Shown here: positions 53,597-62,155 of the stretch, one piece after another | Numbering within the stretch: position 1 is the first letter of the stretch | Layout: every line of letters begins with the position of its first letter | Translations under genes and position numbers: made by a program | From: an uncultured Pelagibacteraceae bacterium | Lineage (GTDB): Bacteria > Pseudomonadota > Alphaproteobacteria > Pelagibacterales > Pelagibacteraceae | Direction: 5' to 3' | DNA: 64,000 nucleotides | Assembly (NCBI GenBank): GCA_902633125.1 | Contig: CACPEZ010000001.1 | Coordinates: 186,001-250,000 of the forward strand | Notes under the pieces: generated by a model | Seen by the model: the letters and a program-made list of their open reading frames with translations, nothing else | Database searches by the model: none | What the model was told of the DNA's origin: nothing

Positions 53597-54541
53597 ATGA
53601 ACAATATAAAAAAAATAGGGTTAACAGCACTTGCTGGTTCCCTAGTTGCTGGTTCAGTATCAGCAGCTGAAATGTCAGTATCAGGTTCTGCTGGTATGTC
53701 ATACACAGGTGGTGATGAGAAGAAAACTCAAGGTCAAGGTTGGACAATGGGTGACTCACTTACATTCTCTGCTTCAGGTGATGTAAATGACATCGGCGTT
53801 ACTTTAACTTACGAGTTAGATGGTGACGATGCAGATACAGGATCAGAGTTTGACAACCAGTCAATCGCTTTTGATTTAGGTGATGCTGGAACATTAACTT
53901 TCCATGGTCACGGTGGAAGCTCAGCTCTTGGTGCAAAAGATGACGTAATGCCAACAGCTAACGAAGAGCCATGGGATATCGTAACTGGTGCAGAAGCTCA
54001 TGTAATCGGTGGTGCAGGTGGTAACAACATGTTTGCATACTCTTACGCACACGAGTCAGGTGTAACAGGTACTGTAACATACGTTAACGCAGCAGATGCA
54101 GTAACAGATGTTTCATCAACTTCATACGGTATTGAATATACTGGTATGGAAGGTTTAACTGTTGGTTATGCACAACAAGATGTTGAGGTAACAACAAATA
54201 CTAAAGGTGATGAAAGCACAATGTATGCTAAGTATGCGATTGGTGGTTTCACAGTAGGTATCCAGATGTCTGAAAATGACATGGAAACTGGAAATGACTA
54301 TGAGTCAACAGGAATTGGTGTATCTTACCAAGTAAATGATGACCTAGCTATTTCTTATGGTAACCATGAGATTGAAGAAGTAAGTTCTGGAAACCCAGAT
54401 CAAGAAGCTGCAGCATTAAGTTTCTCATACACTATGGGATCTTTAGGTATAGTTGGAACAGTTCATGATGTTGATAACATCGATAACTCTTCAACTAACA
54501 GCAGAGAAGCTTACAGTTTAGGATTATCTTTTAACTTCTAA
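53597..54541 (+). CDS. Porin-like outer membrane beta-barrel protein
   Basis: Signal peptide, acidic beta-strand repeats, C-terminal LGLSFNF; start set to 53597 with upstream AAGGAG. Confidence 0.9.
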   Translation: MNNIKKIGLTALAGSLVAGSVSAAEMSVSGSAGMSYTGGDEKKTQGQGWTMGDSLTFSASGDVNDIGVTLTYELDGDDADTGSEFDNQSIAFDLGDAGTLTFHGHGGSSALGAKDDVMPTANEEPWDIVTGAEAHVIGGAGGNNMFAYSYAHESGVTGTVTYVNAADAVTDVSSTSYGIEYTGMEGLTVGYAQQDVEVTTNTKGDESTMYAKYAIGGFTVGIQMSENDMETGNDYESTGIGVSYQVNDDLAISYGNHEIEEVSSGNPDQEAAALSFSYTMGSLGIVGTVHDVDNIDNSSTNSREAYSLGLSFNF

Positions 54542-54560
54542 GTTATAGATACTATTATTA

Positions 54561-54591
54561 AAAAAGGCCTCAGAAATGAGGCCTTTTTTTT
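54561..54591. terminator. Rho-independent terminator of porin (A/T tracts on both sides, possibly bidirectional)
   Basis: AAAAAGGCCTCAGAAATGAGGCCTTTTTTTT. Confidence 0.95.
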
Positions 54592-55117
54592 ATTCGAAAA
54601 AACTAATTCCACTAAATCCTATACAATTAACGATTCTCAATTTTCTAATATTATTTTTAGAAATTCCTCCAAGAGCGACCACTCTTTTTTTTGTTAACTT
54701 ACTTATGATATTAAATTTTCTTATACCTAAGTAATTCTTATTCTTCTTAAATAAAGATGATAGAAATAATGAATTAACTTTCTGATTTTCTTTTGTTTTT
54801 ATCTCTTTAATATTATGTGCAGAACCGATCAAATCAAAATTATTTTTAAATGAGTATGACAAATGTCTATAACTTCTATTAAAAGAAGGTATATATGCTC
54901 CGTCTAACTTAAGATTTAATGATAATTTAATATTATTTGAAATATAAAATTTAATTCTTTTTTTCCTACAATAATTTCTAATTTGAATTATACATTTCAA
55001 GTTATTTTGTTTTTTATAATTTCTATAAATAATTGTTGTATTATTGTCTAAATTATCAATATTATTTTTATTAAACTGATTTATAAAATAATATTTTTTT
55101 AATTTAAAGTTATGCAT
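54590..55117 (-). CDS. Thiamine phosphate synthase/TenI-like protein
   Basis: YYFINQF start, LDGAYIPSFNRSYRH, LIGSAHNIKEI, VVALGGISKNNIRKL. Confidence 0.75.
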   Translation of the reverse strand: MHNFKLKKYYFINQFNKNNIDNLDNNTTIIYRNYKKQNNLKCIIQIRNYCRKKRIKFYISNNIKLSLNLKLDGAYIPSFNRSYRHLSYSFKNNFDLIGSAHNIKEIKTKENQKVNSLFLSSLFKKNKNYLGIRKFNIISKLTKKRVVALGGISKNNIRKLRIVNCIGFSGISFFE

Positions 55118-55762
55118 CAAACAGTAAAAAATTTAATTAACATACAATCAAATGTTAAGCAAAAACTTCAAGAAAATAATTTTATAAATCAACCTAATAT
55201 TATAGCAGTATCAAAAACTTTTAAACTAAATCATATAATTCACTTAATAAATCATGGGCACACACATTATGGAGAAAATAAAGTACAGGAGGCGGTGGAT
55301 AAATGGGAAAAAGTAAAAAAAGAAAATAAGAATATTAAATTGCACTTAATAGGAAAATTGCAGACCAATAAGGTTAAATTTGCTGTAAAAATTTTCGATT
55401 ATATACATTCTCTTGATAGTGAAAAGTTAGCAAATAAAATTGCCTCATACGAAAACCATAAAATAAAATTATTTATTCAAGTCAATATTGGAAACGAAGA
55501 GCAAAAATCAGGAATAAGTGTTAATAAATTAAATGATTTTTATAACTTTTGTAAGGACTTAAAACTAAATGTAGTAGGATTGATGTGTATTCCTCCAATT
55601 GATGACAGTTCAGTTAGATATTTTAAAAAAATGCTAGAGTTAAAACAAAAGCATAATTTTAATGAATTAAGTATGGGTATGTCCTCTGATTATTTAAACG
55701 CTGTGCAGCAAGGTTCTACATTTTTGAGAATAGGATCCGATATATTTGGAAAAAGAAATTAA
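55112..55762 (+). CDS. YggS family pyridoxal phosphate-dependent protein
   Basis: IIAVSKTF, HYGENKVQEAVDKW, LHLIGKLQTNKVK, GLMCIPP, LSMGMSSDYLNAVQQGSTFLRIGSDIFG. Confidence 0.97.
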   Translation: MHQTVKNLINIQSNVKQKLQENNFINQPNIIAVSKTFKLNHIIHLINHGHTHYGENKVQEAVDKWEKVKKENKNIKLHLIGKLQTNKVKFAVKIFDYIHSLDSEKLANKIASYENHKIKLFIQVNIGNEEQKSGISVNKLNDFYNFCKDLKLNVVGLMCIPPIDDSSVRYFKKMLELKQKHNFNELSMGMSSDYLNAVQQGSTFLRIGSDIFGKRN

Positions 55763-56253
55763 AAAATTTTAATTTTAGTGTTCTTTTTTATTAATTTTAA
55801 TAAAATTAAGAAATCTTTCTTCATCATTGCTATACAACCGTTTGTACTTCTAAAATTTTTTGTCAAATGTAAAAAAATTGCACTACCTTTAGGAATTTTT
55901 GGATTAATCCAATTATATTTAATAGGAATAAAATAATCATATTTATAATCTTTTCTATATAACTTTTCTGATTTAACTTTTTTACTCAGATTAGTAATTT
56001 TATTATAAAATTTTCTGTTACTTACGTCATCGCACCATGCCATATTTTTTTTAATTTTTATAATATTTAAATTTGTCTCAGGTTTTTTGACTCTATCATG
56101 CCTGTAATATAAGTTTCCAAGCGAAAAAATGCCTATAGGTGTTTTTTTATCTCCTTCTAATTTATTTTTAGTAAATCCTTTTTTTCCAACACAACATTTA
56201 AACTCAAACTCATCAAAAAAAAGTGTATGTTTATTTTTTATAATAATTGTCAT
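55759..56253 (-). CDS. L,D-transpeptidase family (YkuD-like) protein
   Basis: EGDKKTPIGIFSLG, IFLHLTKNFRSTNGCIAMMKKD (HX..S.GC). Confidence 0.87.
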   Translation of the reverse strand: MTIIIKNKHTLFFDEFEFKCCVGKKGFTKNKLEGDKKTPIGIFSLGNLYYRHDRVKKPETNLNIIKIKKNMAWCDDVSNRKFYNKITNLSKKVKSEKLYRKDYKYDYFIPIKYNWINPKIPKGSAIFLHLTKNFRSTNGCIAMMKKDFLILLKLIKKNTKIKIF

Positions 56254-56264
56254 AATCTAAAATA

Positions 56265-56816
56265 ATGCAGAAACAAAATTTATTAATTCATAATTCTACA
56301 ATTTTGTATGATATTTTATTTGAAATTAAACATCTTGTCAGTTTTAATATAAAGGAAATAAGTAATCTTGAGATAGAAGAACAAAGTTTTCATGCTTTAG
56401 ATTTAATAATTTCTGATGATGAACTTAAATTAGAAAATCAAATAAAAATTCATTCAAAACCAATTCAATTACCAAAATTGATTGATTCTATAAACCTAAG
56501 CTTTCTGAAAAACAAAATCAATTTTCAAAAAGATATAAAAATTGGAAATTATATTATAAACTTTAATACTCGAAAATTGTTCAAAGAAAATAAAGTTCTT
56601 TCTTTAACAGAAAAAGAAGCACTGATTATTAGTTTTTTAAATAACGCCAAAAATGCTGCATCAATAAAAGAACTTCAAAAAAATGTTTGGGGATATAAAT
56701 CTAAACTCGAGACACATACGGTAGAAACCCATGTGTATAGACTAAGAAAGAAAATTCTAAAAACTTTTGACGATAACAATTTTATAAAAAGTTTAAAATT
56801 AGGATACAAAATATAA
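56265..56816 (+). CDS. OmpR-type winged-helix DNA-binding protein with non-canonical N-terminal domain
   Basis: LSLTEKEALIISFLNNAKNAASIKELQKNVWGYKSKLETHTVETHVYRLRKKI. Confidence 0.9.
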   Translation: MQKQNLLIHNSTILYDILFEIKHLVSFNIKEISNLEIEEQSFHALDLIISDDELKLENQIKIHSKPIQLPKLIDSINLSFLKNKINFQKDIKIGNYIINFNTRKLFKENKVLSLTEKEALIISFLNNAKNAASIKELQKNVWGYKSKLETHTVETHVYRLRKKILKTFDDNNFIKSLKLGYKI

Positions 56817-56843
56817 CAATTCTCCTAATATGCTCCATGCAAA

Positions 56844-56963
56844 ATGATTAAAATTTTAAATAAAAAAAACTTAATTGCAAAAGATTTGTTTACAAAAAAA
56901 TATAAACCTAAAATAATAAAACCTAAAAAAGGTAAAGGTAGTTTTAAGAGAAAAAAAAAATAG
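56844..56963 (+). CDS. arfA: Probable alternative ribosome-rescue factor ArfA (39 aa), missing from ORF track
   Basis: Read by eye: MIKILNKKNLIAKDLFTKKYKPKIIKPKKGKGSFKRKKK*; matches ArfA core LFxxxxxxxKKGKGSYxRK. Confidence 0.75.
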   Translation: MIKILNKKNLIAKDLFTKKYKPKIIKPKKGKGSFKRKKK

Positions 56964-57575
56964 CTACTTTAAAATATCGATATTGAAACTTATTACAATT
57001 CTATCTTCTTCTGATAAATTCATACCAACTGAATGTGGAAGATAAGCAGGAAAAAGCAATAAATCTCCTGCTACAGGTTTTATTTGTGCAATATTCTGAT
57101 TAAATTCTGTTCTTTTATTACTTATTGCTATTCTCTCTTTTGCAACTTGATTAGGATTTGAAACATTAAATGAACCACAATTTTCTGGTGCCTTCACATA
57201 GTATGCTGCACTTAAATAATTATTTGGATGCGTATGTTCTATATTAAAATTATTTTTTTTATTTATAATTGCCCACATTTCTGTAAGATTAACTTTCTCT
57301 GGTGCATAAAACCATCCGTATTCCCTGAATACATCTGCAACATATTTTTGTATTTCCATAAAGAAATTAAATGGCGGTTTATCTTTTTTTTTTAGATCAA
57401 ATGGTTTTGAATGCCATCCTCCTTGATTAGATCTAATTAAGCCATCTTTGTCATCTTTATAAAGCTCATATATATATTTTGATAAGTTCTCATTATGTTT
57501 TTCATAGTTTTCAACTTTGTAGTGAAAAATAGGTTGAGGGAAAAATTTAAAAATTTTTTTTTCTATTAGGGTCAC
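56964..57575 (-). CDS. 2OG-Fe(II) oxygenase family protein (TIGR02466-like)
   Basis: IEHTHPNNYLSAAYYVKAPENCGSF, GDLLLFPAYLPHSVGMN, RIVISFNI. Confidence 0.88.
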   Translation of the reverse strand: MTLIEKKIFKFFPQPIFHYKVENYEKHNENLSKYIYELYKDDKDGLIRSNQGGWHSKPFDLKKKDKPPFNFFMEIQKYVADVFREYGWFYAPEKVNLTEMWAIINKKNNFNIEHTHPNNYLSAAYYVKAPENCGSFNVSNPNQVAKERIAISNKRTEFNQNIAQIKPVAGDLLLFPAYLPHSVGMNLSEEDRIVISFNIDILK

Positions 57576-57577
57576 AA

Positions 57578-58507
57578 TTATAGTCTAGCCCCTATCTGTT
57601 GAATTACTTTTGATGACATTTGCCTTCCCTTATCAAGACATTCAATTGAACTTAAATTATTAATATTTCCATGTAAAAAACCCGATGCAAATAAGTCTCC
57701 TGCACCAGTAAGATCTTTAATACTCAAATTTTTTTCTACACCATTCTCAACTACCTCATCTCCATTTATTGAAATAGCTCCTTTATCTCCTCTAGTTACA
57801 ATTAGTAGTTTTTTTAAATTTTTTCCAAAATCAATTACATCCCTGAAATTTTTTGCATCAATCAATGACATTATTTCTTGTTCATTTGAAAAGATAATAT
57901 CTAATTTATTTTTTACTAAATCTAAAAAATGTTGCTTGTGCCTATCAACGCAGAACTGATCTGACAAAGACATAGCAACCTTATTGGCGTTTTTAATCGC
58001 TTTTTCAAATGCTTTTTTTGGTTCTCCTTCATCCCATAAGTACCCTTCAAGAAATATCATTTCAGAATTTTTTACAACTTCAATATTGACGTCATTTTCA
58101 TTAATTTTGCCTGCAGTACCAAGAAATGTACACATTGTTCTTTCAGAATCTGGAGTTACTAAAATTAAACAAGTTCCTGTAGGTAATTTTTCTTTCTTTT
58201 TAGAGTAAAAATATTCGACATTCTCGGATTTTAAACCATCTTCGTATTTACTTCCAAGTTCATCATCGCTCACTTTCCCAATAAAACCTACTTTATTACC
58301 AAGTTGAGATAATCCTACAATAGTATTTGCTACTGATCCCCCTGATATAGTTTTCTCAATTTTAAGATTAGATAACATAGTCTTAAATTCCTTATCATCA
58401 AAAATAAGCTTCATGGTACCTTTAGTTAAATTATTTTGTTCGATAAAATCTTCGTTAACTTTACAAATAACATCAACAATTGCATTTCCAATTCCTAGAA
58501 TTTTCAT
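57578..58507 (-). CDS. PfkB family carbohydrate kinase / adenosine kinase
   Basis: GIGNAIVDVICKV, SGGSVANTIVGLSQLG, DLTGAGDLFASGFLHG. Confidence 0.93.
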   Translation of the reverse strand: MKILGIGNAIVDVICKVNEDFIEQNNLTKGTMKLIFDDKEFKTMLSNLKIEKTISGGSVANTIVGLSQLGNKVGFIGKVSDDELGSKYEDGLKSENVEYFYSKKKEKLPTGTCLILVTPDSERTMCTFLGTAGKINENDVNIEVVKNSEMIFLEGYLWDEGEPKKAFEKAIKNANKVAMSLSDQFCVDRHKQHFLDLVKNKLDIIFSNEQEIMSLIDAKNFRDVIDFGKNLKKLLIVTRGDKGAISINGDEVVENGVEKNLSIKDLTGAGDLFASGFLHGNINNLSSIECLDKGRQMSSKVIQQIGARL

Positions 58508-58508
58508 T

Positions 58509-59162
58509 TTAAGCTTTCTTTGTTTTAATTGGCCTTTTTCTTTTAGGATAACAAGAAGTACAAATTTTACAAGAAATACCGTAACACTCTCTCGCTTTAC
58601 AATATTCCCTCCCGTAATAAATTATTTGAAGATGGAGTTTATTCCAATATTTTTTTGGGAATAAACGCTTTAAATCCTCTTCTGTTTGAACAACATTTTT
58701 TCCACTAGTTAAACCCCAACGTTGAGCAAGTCTATGTATATGAGTATCTATTGGAAACGCAGGATATCCAAAACCTTGTGACATAACTACACTTGCTGTT
58801 TTGTGTCCTACGCCAGGTAGCTCCTCTAACTCCTCAAAAGTCTTTGGAACTCTACCATTATATTTTTCTACTAAAGTTTTTGAAAGATTATAAACGCTCT
58901 TCGCTTTAATTCTAAAAATCCCAATGCTTCTTATTAATTTTTCTATTTTCTTTCTACCTAGCTTAACAAAATGCTGAGGTTTATTGTATTTTGGATAAAT
59001 ATTTTTTGTGACATTATTTACATTAACATCTGTACATTGAGCAGAAAGTAATACAGATATTAAAAGCGTAAATATATTTCTATGTTTTAATGGTATTGGT
59101 GTTGTTGGATAGGTTTTATTAAGTATTTTTAAAACTATTTTAGCCCTTTGAACTTCATTCAT
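58509..59162 (-). CDS. nth: Endonuclease III
   Basis: LLSAQCTDVNVN, ELPGVGHKTASVV, C-terminal C-X6-C-X2-C-X5-C Fe-S cluster. Confidence 0.97.
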   Translation of the reverse strand: MNEVQRAKIVLKILNKTYPTTPIPLKHRNIFTLLISVLLSAQCTDVNVNNVTKNIYPKYNKPQHFVKLGRKKIEKLIRSIGIFRIKAKSVYNLSKTLVEKYNGRVPKTFEELEELPGVGHKTASVVMSQGFGYPAFPIDTHIHRLAQRWGLTSGKNVVQTEEDLKRLFPKKYWNKLHLQIIYYGREYCKARECYGISCKICTSCYPKRKRPIKTKKA

Positions 59163-59938
59163 TATTTAAAATTCAGAAGATTTCTCATTGAATAAAGGCC
59201 TGGTTTTTTATTTATTAGCCATTTTGCAGCAGTTATTGCTCCTTCAGAATATAAAGCTCTATCAAAAGCTTCATGGTTTAGTGTTATAATTTCCTTTCCA
59301 CTTGAAAAGGTAACTTCGTGTTCACCTATAATTTCACCTTTTCTGATTGAATTGAAATTAATTTTTTTTCCATAAGGAAATTTTTTTTTATTTAAATATT
59401 TTTTACCGATCATTTTATAAAAGTTTTTATTTTTTCCTACAGCAATTCCCTTTCCAAGCATTAAAGCTGTACCAGATGGATGATCTTTTTTATGTTTGTG
59501 ATGAACCTCAAAAACTTTACTTAGATAATTATTACCAAGCGATGCCGATGTAATCTCGGTTAGGTACATGAGCAAATTAATTCCAAGGCTCATATTTCCT
59601 GCTTTTAAAATTGGAATTTTTTTAGAAAACTTCTTTATTAAATTTTCCTCTTTTTCTGTAAAACCTGTTGTGCCTATAACTACTCTTTTTTTTAATCTAC
59701 TAGCGATTTTTAGAACCTCAAATGTACATTTTGGTATTGTGAAATCTATTATTACATTTGCTTTATTTAAAGTTTTTTCGGTATTTAACCCGAGATTTAT
59801 TCCACTGATTTTCTTTTTAATTAATCTATTTTCAGTAAGAGCAACTAATTTAGTGGACTTATCTTTTATAGCAGATTTAATGAGTTGTTGACCCATTCTT
59901 CCCATACAACCAGTTATAGCTAAATTAATTTTTTTCAT
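59162..59938 (-). CDS. dapB: 4-hydroxy-tetrahydrodipicolinate reductase
   Basis: AITGCMGRMGQQLI, IGTTGF, EVHHKHKKDHPSGTAL. Confidence 0.97.
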   Translation of the reverse strand: MKKINLAITGCMGRMGQQLIKSAIKDKSTKLVALTENRLIKKKISGINLGLNTEKTLNKANVIIDFTIPKCTFEVLKIASRLKKRVVIGTTGFTEKEENLIKKFSKKIPILKAGNMSLGINLLMYLTEITSASLGNNYLSKVFEVHHKHKKDHPSGTALMLGKGIAVGKNKNFYKMIGKKYLNKKKFPYGKKINFNSIRKGEIIGEHEVTFSSGKEIITLNHEAFDRALYSEGAITAAKWLINKKPGLYSMRNLLNFK

Positions 59939-59981
59939 TAATATTTATTTAATATAATATACATAACTTAAATTAATTTAA

Positions 59982-60995
59982 ATGAATTATATTATAAAAA
60001 TTATTTTTTTACTTAGCATTTGTACTTCGGTTGTTGCTGAAGAAGCAATATTTCATAAAAATTTAAAAATTAAAAAAGATGATACCACTGTAAATGTTAA
60101 AGGTGGGTTTAAAATTATAAGAGAACAATTTTACAAAAATTTTAAAAAAGAAAATAATTTGGATTATAACTTTTTAGAAGTTACAAAAAAAAATCCTAGA
60201 CATGGTGATACCGCACTTAAGTTAACTGTAGGGACAGGGTGTATTGGTTCAAAGGCAGATTGTAAAAGATCTAACTTTGAGTCTAAAAAAAGAGTCGAGG
60301 TGAGTGGAAGAAAAAACGGAAAAAAGGACGATAATGTATGGATGTCGATGTCACTTTTGATACCAAAGGACTTTAAATGGGGAGGAAGATTAACAATACA
60401 GCAATGGCATAACGATATAGAAGTTTATGAACCAATGTTTGAGACTGATATAAAAAATTTTGTTGGACTGATAATGAAAAATGGAACCAGAAAGGGCTAT
60501 TTTGTACTAGATAAGCCAAATAAGAATTGTTCTGCAGGATCAGGAGATGGTTCTACAGGAGCCAATTTCTGTATAAAATCATATCAAGAGTTTAAATTAT
60601 TAAATTGGGACGAATTATTGAGCTTTAAAGGAAAATGGATAGACATTATACACAACATCAATTTTAATTCTGATCCAGAGAAAGGTTACTTTAAAATTTG
60701 GATTAATGGTGATCTTAAAGTAGATCATAAAGGACAAACAATTTGGAAAACTCATGGAGATGTAGAAAAGTATTTTGGAAAAAATCGTTGGGATTTTAAA
60801 TTTGGAATTTACACAACTTCAAAAATGGCATTTAAATTATATTTTGATGAAATTTGGATTAAAAGATCATGTAAAGGTCTAAAGTTAAAGCGACTTGGTT
60901 ATAAATGTAAAAATTTATTAGATCAAGAAGGAGGTGTTAAACCTTATTCAATTAAGGATATCAGTGCTAATCCAGAATTAGCAGGTACTTTATAA
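59982..60995 (+). CDS. Secreted heparin lyase I-like/polysaccharide lyase family protein
   Basis: Signal peptide; jelly-roll lyase-like pattern (WMSMSLLIPKDF, QQWHND, WIDIIHNINFNSDPEKGYFKIWINGDLKVDHKGQT, KFGIYTT). Confidence 0.75.
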   Translation: MNYIIKIIFLLSICTSVVAEEAIFHKNLKIKKDDTTVNVKGGFKIIREQFYKNFKKENNLDYNFLEVTKKNPRHGDTALKLTVGTGCIGSKADCKRSNFESKKRVEVSGRKNGKKDDNVWMSMSLLIPKDFKWGGRLTIQQWHNDIEVYEPMFETDIKNFVGLIMKNGTRKGYFVLDKPNKNCSAGSGDGSTGANFCIKSYQEFKLLNWDELLSFKGKWIDIIHNINFNSDPEKGYFKIWINGDLKVDHKGQTIWKTHGDVEKYFGKNRWDFKFGIYTTSKMAFKLYFDEIWIKRSCKGLKLKRLGYKCKNLLDQEGGVKPYSIKDISANPELAGTL

Positions 60996-61002
60996 TTTTT
61001 GG

Positions 61003-62127
61003 TTAATTTTTCCAGAAACTCTTAGCTTTTTGAAAAAACTTTCTAATACTTGGGTTAGATTTTTCGTTTTCAATTTCTCTAAATTTTTCTAATAATTCTT
61101 TTTGTTCTTTATTAAGAGATATTGGAACTTCAGTGTTAACCTGCACATAAAGGTCTCCAAAATCATTACCTCTCATGTAAGGCATTCCTTTTCCTCTTAA
61201 TCGAAATTGTTTTCCACTTTGTGTTCCTGCTGGAATTTTAATTTTAGCTTTACCTCCGTCAATTGTTGGAATTTCAATCGATGTACCTAGAGCAGCATCT
61301 GCTATAGAAACTGGACACTCAAAAAATAAGTTTTCATCTGATCTTTTAAATAAATCATGAGAATGAACATTGATGAATAAATATAAATCACCACTACTTC
61401 CACCTCTCGATCCAGCTTCACCCTTCCCTGAAAGCCTTATTCTTGTCCCATCATCCACACCTTTTGGAATAGTAACTGATAATCTTTTTGAAGCCTGTTT
61501 TTTACCCTGTCCATTACAACTAGAGCAAGGATGAGTGATTTCCTCCCCTGCACCAGCACATTGAGGACATGTTTGTTGGACTGTAAAGAAACCTTGGCTC
61601 GATCTTACTTGACCATGACCACCGCACATCGAGCAAGCTCCAGCCTGATGACCAGGTTTTGAACCTGATCCACTACAAGTATCGCATTTTTCAGATGTTG
61701 AAAATTTTATATCTTGTTTCTTTCCTGAAAAGGCTTCTTCCAATGATATAGATAAATCATATCTTAAATCCGACCCTCTATTATTTGACCTTCTTGATCT
61801 ACGGCCTCCACCGAAACCCTCTCCAAAAAAATCTTCAAAAATATCAGAGAAATGATTTGAAAAGTCAAAATTTCCAAATCCGCCTCTTCCACCACCTCCA
61901 TTTTCAAAAGCTGCATGACCAAAATTATCATAATTTTGTTTTCTCTCGGAATTCGAGAGTACATGGTAAGCTTCAGATGCTTCTTTAAATTTTTCTTCAG
62001 CACCTTTATCACCTTTATTTTTGTCTGGATGATATTTAACTGCGAGTTTTCTGTAAGCTGATTTTATCTGGTCTGTAGAAGCACTTTTATTTACACCTAA
62101 AACTTCGTAATAATCTCTTTTTGCCAT
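61003..62127 (-). CDS. dnaJ: Molecular chaperone DnaJ
   Basis: J domain with HPD, four CxxCxGxG-type zinc motifs. Confidence 0.98.
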   Translation of the reverse strand: MAKRDYYEVLGVNKSASTDQIKSAYRKLAVKYHPDKNKGDKGAEEKFKEASEAYHVLSNSERKQNYDNFGHAAFENGGGGRGGFGNFDFSNHFSDIFEDFFGEGFGGGRRSRRSNNRGSDLRYDLSISLEEAFSGKKQDIKFSTSEKCDTCSGSGSKPGHQAGACSMCGGHGQVRSSQGFFTVQQTCPQCAGAGEEITHPCSSCNGQGKKQASKRLSVTIPKGVDDGTRIRLSGKGEAGSRGGSSGDLYLFINVHSHDLFKRSDENLFFECPVSIADAALGTSIEIPTIDGGKAKIKIPAGTQSGKQFRLRGKGMPYMRGNDFGDLYVQVNTEVPISLNKEQKELLEKFREIENEKSNPSIRKFFQKAKSFWKN

Positions 62128-62155
62128 AACATGTTATAGACAAATAGTTGTTTTG

